Shown: positions 42,378 to 56,569 of the stretch, piece by piece
Numbering within the stretch: the first letter of the stretch is position 1
Layout of the letters: every line of letters starts with the position of its first letter
Source of the DNA: Piromyces finnis
Taxonomy: Eukaryota; Neocallimastigomycota; Neocallimastigomycetes; Neocallimastigales; Neocallimastigaceae
Assembly (NCBI GenBank): GCA_002104945.1
Contig: MCFH01000073.1
Span: 1-64,000 of the forward strand
DNA length: 64,000 nucleotides
Reading direction: 5' to 3'
Notes under the pieces: generated by a model
Seen by the model: the letters and a program-made list of their open reading frames with translations, nothing else
Database searches by the model: none
What the model was told of the DNA's origin: nothing
Position numbers and translations under genes: made by a program

Positions 42378-43024
42378 TTAAAAATTAAAAAAATAAATTA
42401 AAATTATACTTTAGTATTATAAAATATTACTTATTTTATCTTCTTTTACTTCAACTAAAAAAAAAAGTATTATAAACTATCATTAAATATATATAATACT
42501 GAATAAAATATTTAAAAATTAAAATTTAAAGAATATTAAAATAAAATTAAAATATTAAAAGTATCAATTATTATAAACACTCATTTTATACAGAAGCATA
42601 AAACAGTTCTGTATTTCATTTTTAAATTTGTTATTATTTTTCTATTTACATATTTTAAATTTGTCATTTTTAGTAATACTTACTAAATTATTTAATTATT
42701 AGTTTTTAAGTATAATTTTATAAGAATTAATAAAGACCATATGGATAAATTCTAGAATTAAAATTAGATATACACTATTTTATTTGAGCTTATTTATTCA
42801 TTTTTATTTATTATTTTATTATTTTAATACAATTATACACTTTATTTAATAATTTTTTTATTTTTATTAATTAAGTAATTTCATTCATAATTTATTATTA
42901 TTTAATAAAGAGAATATTATTTAAAAAGGTTATATTTTTCATAGAATATATAGTAAAATGTTTTTTTTTAAAAAATAAAATTTAATTATAATATAACAAT
43001 TAAAACATCCAAATACAAAATTCA
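42378..43024. other. AT-rich intergenic stretch between LINE and satellite
   Basis: No coding signal. A/T runs and no repeat shared with the satellite until about 43025. Confidence 0.55.
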
Positions 43025-46000
43025 TATTAACTTTTTTATTTGATAGAAGTAATTATTTCTATAGTTGTAGATTTATTATTAAAATAAGATAGCTTTTTCA
43101 GATCAAATAACTTTAAATTGATTGATATTGCTGTAACTGTCTTTTCATTTATTAAAGGGATCCAAAAGTAACCAAACGAGAATTCATTCTTCAAAACAAT
43201 CCATATTTTATATAAATATCTTATTTACTATTTATGTAAACAATAAATAAAATACTTATAAATGTGTTTAATAATAAATCTACAGAATTTGGCAATGTAA
43301 AAGAAGAAAAATCATATCAATTTTTTATTTGTTAAAAGTAACTATTGCCATAGCTGTAGATTTATTATTAAAACAAGACAGCTTTTTCAGATTAAATAAC
43401 TTTAAATTGATTGATATTGCTGTAACTGTCTTTTCATTTATTAAAGGGATCCAAAAGTAACCAAACGAGAATTCATTCTTCAAAACAATCCATATTTTAT
43501 ATAAATATCTTATTTACTATTTATGTAAACAATAAATAAAATACTTATAAATGTGTTTAATAATAAATCTACAGAACATAGCATAGTAAAAAGAGAAGTA
43601 GAATATAAGAATAGATTTTTAGAAGTAACTATTGCCATAGCTGTAGATTTATTATTAAAACAAGACAGCTTTTTCAGGTCAAATAACTTTAAATTGATTG
43701 ATATTGCTGTAACTGTCTTTTCATTTATTAAAGGGATCCAAAAGTAACCAAACGAGAATTCATTCTTCAAAACAATCCATATTTTATATAAATATCTTAT
43801 TTACTATTTATGTAAACAATAAATAAAATACTTATAAATGTGTTTAATAATAAATCTACAGAACATAGCATAGTAAAAAGAGAAGTAGAATATAAGAATA
43901 GATTTTTAGAAGTAACTATTGCCATTGCTGTAGATTTATTATTAAAACAAGACAGCTTTTTCAGGTCAAATAACTTTAAATTGATTGATATTGCTGTAAC
44001 TGTCTTTTCATTTATTAAAGGGATCCAAAAGTAACCAAACGAGAATTCATTCTTCAAAACAATCCATATTTTATATAAATATCTTATTTACTATTTATGT
44101 AAACAATAAATAAAATACTTATAAATGTGTTTAATAATAAATCTACAGAACATAGCATAGTAAAAAGAGAAGTAGAATATAAGAATAGATTTTTAGAAGT
44201 AACTATTGCCATAGCTGTAGATTTATTATTAAAACAAGACAGCTTTTTCAGGTCAAATAACTTTAAATTGATTGATATTGCTGTAACTGTCTTTTCATTA
44301 ATTAAAGGGATCCAAAAGTAACCAAACGAGAATTCATTCTTCAAAACAATCCATATTTTATATAAATATCTTATTTACTATTTATGTAAACAATAAATAA
44401 AATACTTATAAATGTGTTTAATAATAAATCTACAGAACATAGCATAGTAAAAAGAGAAGTAGAATATAAGAATAGATTTTTAGAAGTAACTATTGCCATA
44501 GCTGTAGATTTATTATTAAAACAAGACAGCTTTTTCAGATCAAATAACTTTAAATTGATTGATATTGCTGTAACTGTCTTTTCATTTATTAAAGGGATCC
44601 AAAAGTAACCAAACGAGAATTCATTCTTCAAAACAATCCATATTTTATATAAATATCTTATTTACTATTTATGTAAACAATAAATAAAATACTTATAAAT
44701 GTGTTTAATAATAAATCTACAGAACATAGCATAGTAAAAAGAGAAGTAGAATATAAGAATAGATTTTTAGAAGTAACTATTGCCATTGCTGTAGATTTAT
44801 TATTAAAACAAGACAGCTTTTTCAGGTCAAATAACTTTAAATTGATTGATATTGCTGTAACTGTCTTTTCATTTATTAAAGGGATCCAAAAGTAACCAAA
44901 CGAGAATTCATTCTTCAAAACAATCCATATTTTATATAAATATCTTATTTACTATTTATGTAAACAATAAATAAAATACTTATAAATGTGTTTAATAATA
45001 AATCTACAGAACATAGCATAGTAAAAAGAGAAGTAGAATATAAGAATAGATTTTTAGAAGTAACTATTGCCATAGCTGTAGATTTATTATTAAAACAAGA
45101 CAGCTTTTTCAGGTCAAATAACTTTAAATTGATTGATATTGCTGTAACTGTCTTTTCATTTATTAAAGGGATCCAAAAGTAACCAAACGAGAATTCATTC
45201 TTCAAAACAATCCATATTTTATATAAATATCTTATTTACTATTTATGTAAACAATAAATAAAATACTTATAAATGTGTTTAATAATAAATCTACAGAACA
45301 TAGCATAGTAAAAAGAGAAGTAGAATATAAGAATAGATTTTTAGAAGTAACTATTGCCATAGCTGTAGATTTATTATTAAAACAAGACAGCTTTTTCAGA
45401 TCAAATAACTTTAAATTGATTGATATTGCTGTAACTGTCTTTTCATTTATTAAAGGGATCCAAAAGTAACCAAACGAGAATTCATTCTTCAAAACAATCC
45501 ATATTTTATATAAATATCTTATTTACTATTTATGTAAACAATAAATAAAATACTTATAAATGTGTTTAATAATAAATCTACAGAACATAGCATAGTAAAA
45601 AGAGAAGTAGAATATAAGAATAGATTTTTAGAAGTAACTATTGCCATAGCTGTAGATTTATTATTAAAACAAGACAGCTTTTTCAGATCAAATAACTTTA
45701 AATTGATTGATATTGCTGTAACTGTCTTTTCATTTATTAAAGGGATCCAAAAGTAACCAAACGAGAATTCATTCTTCAAAACAATCCATATTTTATATAA
45801 ATATCTTATTTACTATTTATGTAAACAATAAATAAAATACTTATAAATGTGTTTAATAATAAATCTACAGAACATAGCATAGTAAAAAGAGAAGTAGAAT
45901 ATAAGAATAGATTTTTAGAAGTAACTATTGCCATTGCTGTAGATTTATTATTAAAACAAGACAGCTTTTTCAGGTCAAATAACTTTAAATTGATTGATAT

Positions 46001-49000
46001 TGCTGTAACTGTCTTTTCATTTATTAAAGGGATCCAAAAGTAACCAAACGAGAATTCATTCTTCAAAACAATCCATATTTTATATAAATATCTTATTTAC
46101 TATTTATGTAAACAATAAATAAAATACTTATAAATGTGTTTAATAATAAATCTACAGAACATAGCATAGTAAAAAGAGAAGTAGAATATAAGAATAGATT
46201 TTTAGAAGTAACTATTGCCATAGCTGTAGATTTATTATTAAAACAAGACAGCTTTTTCAGATCAAATAACTTTAAATTGATTGATATTGCTGTAACTGTC
46301 TTTTCATTTATTAAAGGGATCCAAAAGTAACCAAACGAGAATTCATTCTTCAAAACAATCCATATTTTATATAAATATCTTATTTACTATTTATGTAAAC
46401 AATAAATAAAATACTTATAAATGTGTTTAATAATAAATCTACAGAAATAGCATAGTAAAAAGAGAAGTAAATATAAAATAGATTTTTAGAAGTAACTATT
46501 GCCATAGCTGTAGATTTATTATTAAAACAAGACAGCTTTTTCAGATCAAATAACTTTAAATTGATTGATATTGCTGTAACTGTCTTTTCATTTATTAAAG
46601 GGATCCAAAAGTAACCAAACGAGAATTCATTCTTCAAAACAATCCATATTTTATATAAATATCTTATTTACTATTTATGTAAACAATAAATAAAATACTT
46701 ATAAATGTGTTTAATAATAAATCTACAGAACATAGCATAGTAAAAAGAGAAGTAGAATATAAGAATAGATTTTTAGAAGTAACTATTGCCATAGCTGTAG
46801 ATTTATTATTAAAACAAGACAGCTTTTTCAGATCAAATAACTTTAAATTGATTGATATTGCTGTAACTGTCTTTTCATTTATTAAAGGGATCCAAAAGTA
46901 ACCAAACGAGAATTCATTCTTCAAAACAATCCATATTTTATATAAATATCTTATTTACTATTTATGTAAACAATAAATAAAATACTTATAAATGTGTTTA
47001 ATAATAAATCTACAGAACATAGCATAGTAAAAAGAGAAGTAGAATATAAGAATAGATTTTTAGAAGTAACTATTGCCATTGCTGTAGATTTATTATTAAA
47101 ACAAGACAGCTTTTTCAGGTCAAATAACTTTAAATTGATTGATATTGCTGTAACTGTCTTTTCATTTATTAAAGGGATCCAAAAGTAACCAAACGAGAAT
47201 TCATTCTTCAAAACAATCCATATTTTATATAAATATCTTATTTACTATTTATGTAAACAATAAATAAAATACTTATAAATGTGTTTAATAATAAATCTAC
47301 AGAACATAGCATAGTAAAAAGAGAAGTAGAATATAAGAATAGATTTTTAGAAGTAACTATTGCCATAGCTGTAGATTTATTATTAAAACAAGACAGCTTT
47401 TTCAGGTCAAATAACTTTAAATTGATTGATATTGCTGTAACTGTCTTTTCATTTATTAAAGGGATCCAAAAGTAACCAAACGAGAATTCATTCTTCAAAA
47501 CAATCCATATTTTATATAAATATCTTATTTACTATTTATGTAAACAATAAATAAAATACTTATAAATGTGTTTAATAATAAATCTACAGAACATAGCATA
47601 GTAAAAAGAGAAGTAGAATATAAGAATAGATTTTTAGAAGTAACTATTGCCATAGCTGTAGATTTATTATTAAAACAAGACAGCTTTTTCAGATCAAATA
47701 ACTTTAAATTGATTGATATTGCTGTAACTGTCTTTTCATTTATTAAAGGGATCCAAAAGTAACCAAACGAGAATTCATTCTTCAAAACAATCCATATTTT
47801 ATATAAATATCTTATTTACTATTTATGTAAACAATAAATAAAATACTTATAAATGTGTTTAATAATAAATCTACAGAACATAGCATAGTAAAAAGAGAAG
47901 TAGAATATAAGAATAGATTTTTAGAAGTAACTATTGCCATTGCTGTAGATTTATTATTAAAACAAGACAGCTTTTTCAGGTCAAATAACTTTAAATTGAT
48001 TGATATTGCTGTAACTGTCTTTTCATTTATTAAAGGGATCCAAAAGTAACCAAACGAGAATTCATTCTTCAAAACAATCCATATTTTATATAAATATCTT
48101 ATTTACTATTTATGTAAACAATAAATAAAATACTTATAAATGTGTTTAATAATAAATCTACAGAACATAGCATAGTAAAAAGAGAAGTAGAATATAAGAA
48201 TAGATTTTTAGAAGTAACTATTGCCATTGCTGTAGATTTATTATTAAAACAAGACAGCTTTTTCAGGTCAAATAACTTTAAATTGATTGATATTGCTGTA
48301 ACTGTCTTTTCATTTATTAAAGGGATCCAAAAGTAACCAAACGAGAATTCATTCTTCAAAACAATCCATATTTTATATAAATATCTTATTTACTATTTAT
48401 GTAAACAATAAATAAAATACTTATAAATGTGTTTAATAATAAATCTACAGAACATAGCATAGTAAAAAGAGAAGTAGAATATAAGAATAGATTTTTAGAA
48501 GTAACTATTGCCATAGCTGTAGATTTATTATTAAAACAAGACAGCTTTTTCAGATCAAATAACTTTAAATTGATTGATATTGCTGTAACTGTCTTTTCAT
48601 TTATTAAAGGGATCCAAAAGTAACCAAACGAGAATTCATTCTTCAAAACAATCCATATTTTATATAAATATCTTATTTACTATTTATGTAAACAATAAAT
48701 AAAATACTTATAAATGTGTTTAATAATAAATCTACAGAACATAGCATAGTAAAAAGAGAAGTAGAATATAAGAATAGATTTTTAGAAGTAACTATTGCCA
48801 TGCTGTAGATTTATTATTAAAACAAGACAGCTTTTTCAGGTCAAATAACTTTAAATTGATTGATATTGCTGTAACTGTCTTTTCATTTATTAAAGGGATC
48901 CAAAAGTAACCAAACGAGAATTCATTCTTCAAAACAATCCATATTTTATATAAATATCTTATTTACTATTTATGTAAACAATAAATAAAATACTTATAAA

Positions 49001-52000
49001 TGTGTTTAATAATAAATCTACAGAACATAGCATAGTAAAAAGAGAAGTAGAATATAAGAATAGATTTTTAGAAGTAACTATTGCCATTGCTGTAGATTTA
49101 TTATTAAAACAAGACAGCTTTTTCAGGTCAAATAACTTTAAATTGATTGATATTGCTGTAACTGTCTTTTCATTTATTAAAGGGATCCAAAAGTAACCAA
49201 ACGAGAATTCATTCTTCAAAACAATCCATATTTTATATAAATATCTTATTTACTATTTATGTAAACAATAAATAAAATACTTATAAATGTGTTTAATAAT
49301 AAATCTACAGAACATAGCATAGTAAAAAGAGAAGTAGAATATAAGAATAGATTTTTAGAAGTAACTATTGCCATTGCTGTAGATTTATTATTAAAACAAG
49401 ACAGCTTTTTCAGGTCAAATAACTTTAAATTGATTGATATTGCTGTAACTGTCTTTTCATTTATTAAAGGGATCCAAAAGTAACCAAACGAGAATTCATT
49501 CTTCAAAACAATCCATATTTTATATAAATATCTTATTTACTATTTATGTAAACAATAAATAAAATACTTATAAATGTGTTTAATAATAAATCTACAGAAC
49601 ATAGCATAGTAAAAAGAGAAGTAGAATATAAGAATAGATTTTTAGAAGTAACTATTGCCATAGCTGTAGATTTATTATTAAAACAAGACAGCTTTTTCAG
49701 ATCAAATAACTTTAAATTGATTGATATTGCTGTAACTGTCTTTTCATTTATTAAAGGGATCCAAAAGTAACCAAACGAGAATTCATTCTTCAAAACAATC
49801 CATATTTTATATAAATATCTTATTTACTATTTATGTAAACAATAAATAAAATACTTATAAATGTGTTTAATAATAAATCTACAGAATTGGCAATGTAAAA
49901 GAAGAAAAATATATCAATTTTTTATTTTTAGAAGTAACTATTGCCATAGCTGTAGATTTATTATTAAAACAAGACAGCTTTTTCAGATCAAATAACTTTA
50001 AATTGATTGATATTGCTGTAACTGTCTTTTCATTAATTAAAGGGATCCAAAAGTAACCAAACGAGAATTCATTCTTCAAAACAATCCATATTTTATATAA
50101 ATATCTTATTTACTATTTATGTAAACAATAAATAAAATACTTATAAATGTGTTTAATAATAAATCTACAGAACATAGCATAGTAAAAAGAGAAGTAGAAT
50201 ATAAGAATAGATTTTTAGAAGTAACTATTGCCATAGCTGTAGATTTATTATTAAAACAAGACAGCTTTTTCAGGTCAAATAACTTTAAATTGATTGATAT
50301 TGCTGTAACTGTCTTTTCATTTATTAAAGGGATCCAAAAGTAACCAAACGAGAATTCATTCTTCAAAACAATCCATATTTTATATAAATATCTTATTTAC
50401 TATTTATGTAAACAATAAATAAAATACTTATAAATGTGTTTAATAATAAATCTACAGAACATAGCATAGTAAAAAGAGAAGTAGAATATAAGAATAGATT
50501 TTTAGAAGTAACTATTGCCATAGCTGTAGATTTATTATTAAAACAAGACAGCTTTTTCAGATCAAATAACTTTAAATTGATTGATATTGCTGTAACTGTC
50601 TTTTCATTTATTAAAGGGATCCAAAAGTAACCAAACGAGAATTCATTCTTCAAAACAATCCATATTTTATATAAATATCTTATTTACTATTTATGTAAAC
50701 AATAAATAAAATACTTATAAATGTGTTTAATAATAAATCTACAGAACATAGCATAGTAAAAAGAGAAGTAGAATATAAGAATAGATTTTTAGAAGTAACT
50801 ATTGCCATAGCTGTAGATTTATTATTAAAACAAGACAGCTTTTTCAGATCAAATAACTTTAAATTGATTGATATTGCTGTAACTGTCTTTTCATTTATTA
50901 AAGGGATCCAAAAGTAACCAAACGAGAATTCATTCTTCAAAACAATCCATATTTTATATAAATATCTTATTTACTATTTATGTAAACAATAAATAAAATA
51001 CTTATAAATGTGTTTAATAATAAATCTACAGAACATAGCATAGTAAAAAGAGAAGTAGAATATAAGAATAGATTTTTAGAAGTAACTATTGCCATTGCTG
51101 TAGATTTATTATTAAAACAAGACAGCTTTTTCAGGTCAAATAACTTTAAATTGATTGATATTGCTGTAACTGTCTTTTCATTTATTAAAGGGATCCAAAA
51201 GTAACCAAACGAGAATTCATTCTTCAAAACAATCCATATTTTATATAAATATCTTATTTACTATTTATGTAAACAATAAATAAAATACTTATAAATGTGT
51301 TTAATAATAAATCTACAGAACATAGCATAGTAAAAAGAGAAGTAGAATATAAGAATAGATTTTTAGAAGTAACTATTGCCATTGCTGTAGATTTATTATT
51401 AAAACAAGACAGCTTTTTCAGGTCAAATAACTTTAAATTGATTGATATTGCTGTAACTGTCTTTTCATTTATTAAAGGGATCCAAAAGTAACCAAACGAG
51501 AATTCATTCTTCAAAACAATCCATATTTTATATAAATATCTTATTTACTATTTATGTAAACAATAAATAAAATACTTATAAATGTGTTTAATAATAAATC
51601 TACAGAACATAGCATAGTAAAAAGAGAAGTAGAATATAAGAATAGATTTTTAGAAGTAACTATTGCCATTGCTGTAGATTTATTATTAAAACAAGACAGC
51701 TTTTTCAGGTCAAATAACTTTAAATTGATTGATATTGCTGTAACTGTCTTTTCATTTATTAAAGGGATCCAAAAGTAACCAAACGAGAATTCATTCTTCA
51801 AAACAATCCATATTTTATATAAATATCTTATTTACTATTTATGTAAACAATAAATAAAATACTTATAAATGTGTTTAATAATAAATCTACAGAACATAGC
51901 ATAGTAAAAAGAGAAGTAGAATATAAGAATAGATTTTTAGAAGTAACTATTGCCATAGCTGTAGATTTATTATTAAAACAAGACAGCTTTTTCAGATCAA

Positions 52001-53600
52001 ATAACTTTAAATTGATTGATATTGCTGTAACTGTCTTTTCATTAATTAAAGGGATCCAAAAGTAACCAAACGAGAATTCATTCTTCAAAACAATCCATAT
52101 TTTATATAAATATCTTATTTACTATTTATGTAAACAATAAATAAAATACTTATAAATGTGTTTAATAATAAATCTACAGAACATAGCATAGTAAAAAGAG
52201 AAGTAGAATATAAGAATAGATTTTTAGAAGTAACTATTGCCATAGCTGTAGATTTATTATTAAAACAAGACAGCTTTTTCAGGTCAAATAACTTTAAATT
52301 GATTGATATTGCTGTAACTGTCTTTTCATTTATTAAAGGGATCCAAAAGTAACCAAACGAGAATTCATTCTTCAAAACAATCCATATTTTATATAAATAT
52401 CTTATTTACTATTTATGTAAACAATAAATAAAATACTTATAAATGTGTTTAATAATAAATCTACAGAACATAGCATAGTAAAAAGAGAAGTAGAATATAA
52501 GAATAGATTTTTAGAAGTAACTATTGCCATTGCTGTAGATTTATTATTAAAACAAGACAGCTTTTTCAGGTCAAATAACTTTAAATTGATTGATATTGCT
52601 GTAACTGTCTTTTCATTTATTAAAGGGATCCAAAAGTAACCAAACGAGAATTCATTCTTCAAAACAATCCATATTTTATATAAATATCTTATTTACTATT
52701 TATGTAAACAATAAATAAAATACTTATAAATGTGTTTAATAATAAATCTACAGAACATAGCATAGTAAAAAGAGAAGTAGAATATAAGAATAGATTTTTA
52801 GAAGTAACTATTGCCATTGCTGTAGATTTATTATTAAAACAAGACAGCTTTTTCAGGTCAAATAACTTTAAATTGATTGATATTGCTGTAACTGTCTTTT
52901 CATTTATTAAAGGGATCCAAAAGTAACCAAACGAGAATTCATTCTTCAAAACAATCCATATTTTATATAAATATCTTATTTACTATTTATGTAAACAATA
53001 AATAAAATACTTATAAATGTGTTTAATAATAAATCTACAGAACATAGCATAGTAAAAAGAGAAGTAGAATATAAGAATAGATTTTTAGAAGTAACTATTG
53101 CCATAGCTGTAGATTTATTATTAAAACAAGACAGCTTTTTCAGATCAAATAACTTTAAATTGATTGATATTGCTGTAACTGTCTTTTCATTTATTAAAGG
53201 GATCCAAAAGTAACCAAACGAGAATTCATTCTTCAAAACAATCCATATTTTATATAAATATCTTATTTACTATTTATGTAAACAATAAATAAAATACTTA
53301 TAAATGTGTTTAATAATAAATCTACAGAACATAGCATAGTAAAAAGAGAAGTAGAATATAAGAATAGATTTTTAGAAGTAACTATTGCCATAGCTGTAGA
53401 TTTATTATTAAAACAAGACAGCTTTTTCAGATCAAATAACTTTAAATTGATTGATATTGCTGTAACTGTCTTTTCATTAATTAAAGGGATCCAAAAGTAA
53501 CCAAACGAGAATTCATTCTTCAAAACAATCCATATTTTATATAAATATCTTATTTACTATTTATTTAAATAATAAATAAAATACTTATAAATCTGGTTAA
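43025..53600. repeat. 10.6-kb satellite: 37 tandem copies of a 287-bp unit
   Basis: All copies lie head to tail with a 287-bp period, except one of 284 bp (near 46485), two of 286 bp and a diverged copy at each edge. Each unit contains GGGATCC and GAATTC sites, a GTAACTATTGCCAT(A/T)GCTGTAG core and an AT-rich linker. Copies are nearly identical inside the array and more divergent at the left edge (43025-43330), the usual pattern of homogenised satellite DNA. Open frames of 64 codons (+) and 86 codons (-) recur in each unit, but neither starts with ATG and the period is not a multiple of three, so I treat the array as non-coding. Possible roles are centromeric or heterochromatic satellite. The sequence alone cannot decide. 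Confidence 0.95.
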
Positions 53601-56149
53601 AACTCAATAAAATGATTTTTAATAAAATAAAAATTTTTTTGAAAAATTTAGAAAAAAGTAAGAGTTTAAATACTTTTTTTTTTTCTCGATTATATAAATA
53701 TATTATTTTAAATGATTATATTAATAAATGGTATTTTTGTGAAAATAAAATTAAAATACTATGAACCACAAACTTAAAATTATATTTTCTAAATTTTATT
53801 TCTTCAATGTTATGTTAATAAATAAAATGATAAAATGAAAATTTTTATGAACCACAAACTTTAAAAATTTTATAACATTAACCACATTATAACTAAACTT
53901 AAATTAATGTAATGTATATAAAGTATAATGTAAATTTAATAATAATGTAAATGTATGATCCATATAATTTTTACATTATAATTTATATCGTTTGTTTTTT
54001 TTAACTCTTCCATATGCCCTCATCTAACCCCTGAGTTATATATGGTATATGAATGTACATTATTGTACATTGTCATATCAGGCACAATCTTAGAAGGCTA
54101 ATATGGAAGTTTTTTTTTTAATTTTTTATTTTTAAATTAAAAGGGTTAGAAAATATATAAAAAATGCAAATGTTAAAGGGTTAAAAAAAAAAGAAGTTAG
54201 GTTATATTTATATTATGAAGAATTATAAAAAAAAACATAAAACATAGAATATAATAGCATTATTATAATTAAAAATAATTTTGATAATAAAAATAACTAA
54301 TATTTAATTCAAGTTAATAAAATTAAAAAGCTTTATTTATTATATGAATTCAATTATTTTATTTTATATTTTTTTGATTATCTATTCTGAAAAATGTTAA
54401 TGTAAAATATTTTTAAAAATAAAGTTCAAGTATAAAAGAAAGTTTTTTTTTTATCTTTTTCAAATTATTGTTGTTAAAGAAGATCTATTATAGTTTTTTT
54501 TTTTTTTTTTTTTTTTTTTTGAATTGATTTATTAAATCTTAAATTTTTAATCTTAAATATTTTAATATTAAACAATTTCTTTTATGAGTTTTTTCATTAA
54601 AATCCCAATTAATAAATGCAAAGATTATTAAATTATAAAAAAAACTTTAGAGTTAATATATTTTATATTTTATATCTTATTACTTTTGATATTTTTAATT
54701 TGAAAATAATACAAAACTATAATTAGTTTTTTTAAAGAAAATAACTATTACTTTCAAGTTTTTATTTTTTGTGCTTTTTTTTTTTTTTTTTAATAATTAT
54801 TTTAGTTATTTCTCAGTATAAATAATAATTTTAACTTTATTAATTCTTATTATTGATTTGAACTTTATTAGGAAAACAGTTATCAATACTAATAAAAATA
54901 TATTAAATTTTAATTTTTATAGTTACTTTATTTTTAATTAACTAATACATGTAAAAAATATGTATTATTTAATCAAGCAAATTGAACAAATATATATATC
55001 AGTTAATAATTAATCTAATTTATAATATTTTATTAACTGTTTTTTAAAAGATATAAAGAATTAGTATTTTTCTTTTCTCTGTTTTAATTTTTATGTACAA
55101 TATTTATTTTTAAAATAACTTTTTTAAGTCTTTATTTATTTAATAATAATAATAATAATATAAATGATATAATATATTTGATAACTATACAATTAAGAAT
55201 AATTAAGATTTCAACTATAATCTTTACAAAAAATCAAAATTGAATTCAATTCATTCTATTTTATATCCTTTGTTAAGATTATTAAATGAATAAGAATAGA
55301 GATAAATTATTACATGTAATATATTAATAATATAATATAATAAATTATAAAAGTGTTTGTTTGTTTGTCATGACATGAAATAAAATAAAAATATGATTAA
55401 TTATTTAAACATTTGATTATAATTAATAGTTGTAAAAACTATTCAATTAATAATTCATCATTGTTAATTGATAATAACATATTTGTTATAACTAAATAAT
55501 TATTATTTTAAAATTATTTTTTAACAATAAAACTTGCCGTTAACCTAATTTATAATAATTAAAATTATTTCATTTATGTCTAATAACTGTTACACCTAAA
55601 TGGTTTATTTCTGTTTTTTAGTAACAGTCATTTTCATTAATTAAATTAAGATAACTAAAATGCTTATTGATATATTTTTAATTTTTATAAAGTCATAAGA
55701 AATGTTTATGATCCATACTTGATATCATATTGATTTTGATTTACCTATTAAAAAACTTTAAATGATCATATCTTTTTTAAATGACCAGTTAGAAGGACCG
55801 CGATTGTACCAAAATGTGACTTTTCCACTAAGCTTTCTAATAAACTTGGTTTTATTTTTGTGAGATACACCCTATCTTGTGTTTGTTTATTTTTGTTAAG
55901 AGTTGTAGTGTATTGACATTAAATTTTTTAAGTCGTAACCCTTTCACTGAATCAAATATCAAAAGGTGATTTTTAAAGGTGTTTTAAAATAATTATTGAA
56001 ATTATTTAATTATAATTTTTATGTTTAATTCATTATAGGTATTATCTGAATTTGTTATAAATCTAGTTAATATCTTCATATTGTATTTATTTAGTTAGTA
56101 GTTTTTATTATATTTTTGTATGGGTAGTATATAATTTAAATTTCAATAA
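53601..56149. other. Gene-free AT-rich stretch right of the satellite
   Basis: About 2.5 kb. It contains a repeated string ATGAACCACAAACTT (53760 and 53849), a scrap resembling the middle of LTR-A (GTAAATGTATGATCCATATA near 53946), a 102-bp element with short inverted ends at 54007-54108, and T tracts near 54494 and 54775. At about 55790-55960 there is less AT-rich sequence with no open frame. No gene is supported. Confidence 0.5.
54007..54108. repeat. 102-bp block with inverted ends (MITE-like candidate)
   Basis: Starts CTTCCATATGCC and ends GGCTAATATGGAAG, so nine bases are exactly inverted (CTTCCATAT / ATATGGAAG) and the next few nearly so. Inside is a second perfect inversion, AATGTACATTATTGTACATT (54052-54071). 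It is more GC-rich than its flanks. No target duplication is visible, so the mobile-element reading is weak. Confidence 0.35.
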
Positions 56150-56242
56150 GCTCGTGTAGCCTAGAGGTTTAAGGCGTCGTGCTTATAAGGGTGATCCTCT
56201 TATGCAACGCGAAGATCGCGGGTTCGACCCCCGCCATGAGCA
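56150..56242 (+). tRNA. tRNA-Ile(UAU): tRNA-Ile (anticodon UAU) with a 19-nt intron
   Basis: The acceptor stem GCTCGTG/CATGAGC pairs with one G-U, followed by discriminator A. The D arm is GCC..GGC, the anticodon stem TCGTG/CGCGA, and the T arm GCGGG-TTCGACC-CCCGC. The anticodon loop CUUAUA..A places UAU at positions 34-36. The 19 bases from 56190 to 56208, one base 3' of the anticodon, fit the standard position of eukaryotic nuclear tRNA introns. tRNA-Ile(UAU) is intron-containing in many fungi. A run of nine T about 20 bp downstream is a plausible Pol III terminator. It reads the AUA codon, which is common in this AT-rich genome. Confidence 0.93.
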
Positions 56243-56372
56243 AGATATTAAATTTTAATTTTTTTTTAAAAAAGTATCTATCTTAAAAAAGTTGATATTC
56301 ATATATGTAAAATTGAATAATAATTATTAAAGTTCAAAAACAATTATATAACAACAACAACAACAACAACAA

Positions 56373-56408
<36 letters not shown>

Positions 56409-56569
56409 AAAAAATGAAAAATACTTTATATAGATATTATGAATTTAATAAGTTAATTTTATTTTGATTTTAGGTTATTCATTATTATATTATGAATAAA
56501 AGTACTTTTTGTATTTTTTCATAAATATAAAATTTTCTATTCAATATTATTTACATAGATATGTTTTGT
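56243..56569. other. tRNA downstream flank and 3' flank of HAUS3
   Basis: Contains the Pol III terminator T run, an ACAACA repeat and an A tract of more than 30 bases (about 56370-56406). No gene is visible. Confidence 0.6.

Noticed and set aside
39720-42420. TTATACTTTAGTAT-like strings near both ends of the LINE as target-site duplication
   Set aside because: They are inverted relative to each other, not direct, and are too AT-simple to be meaningful.
43510-53523. Repeated 86-codon (-) and 64-codon (+) open frames in each satellite unit, as a multigene family
   Set aside because: None starts with ATG, the frames are mutually overlapping on opposite strands, the unit length is not a multiple of three, and all copies are equally conserved in coding and non-coding parts.
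43025-53600. CRISPR-like or rDNA spacer array
   Set aside because: The repeats are 287 bp with no unique spacers and no rRNA sequence nearby; the context is eukaryotic.
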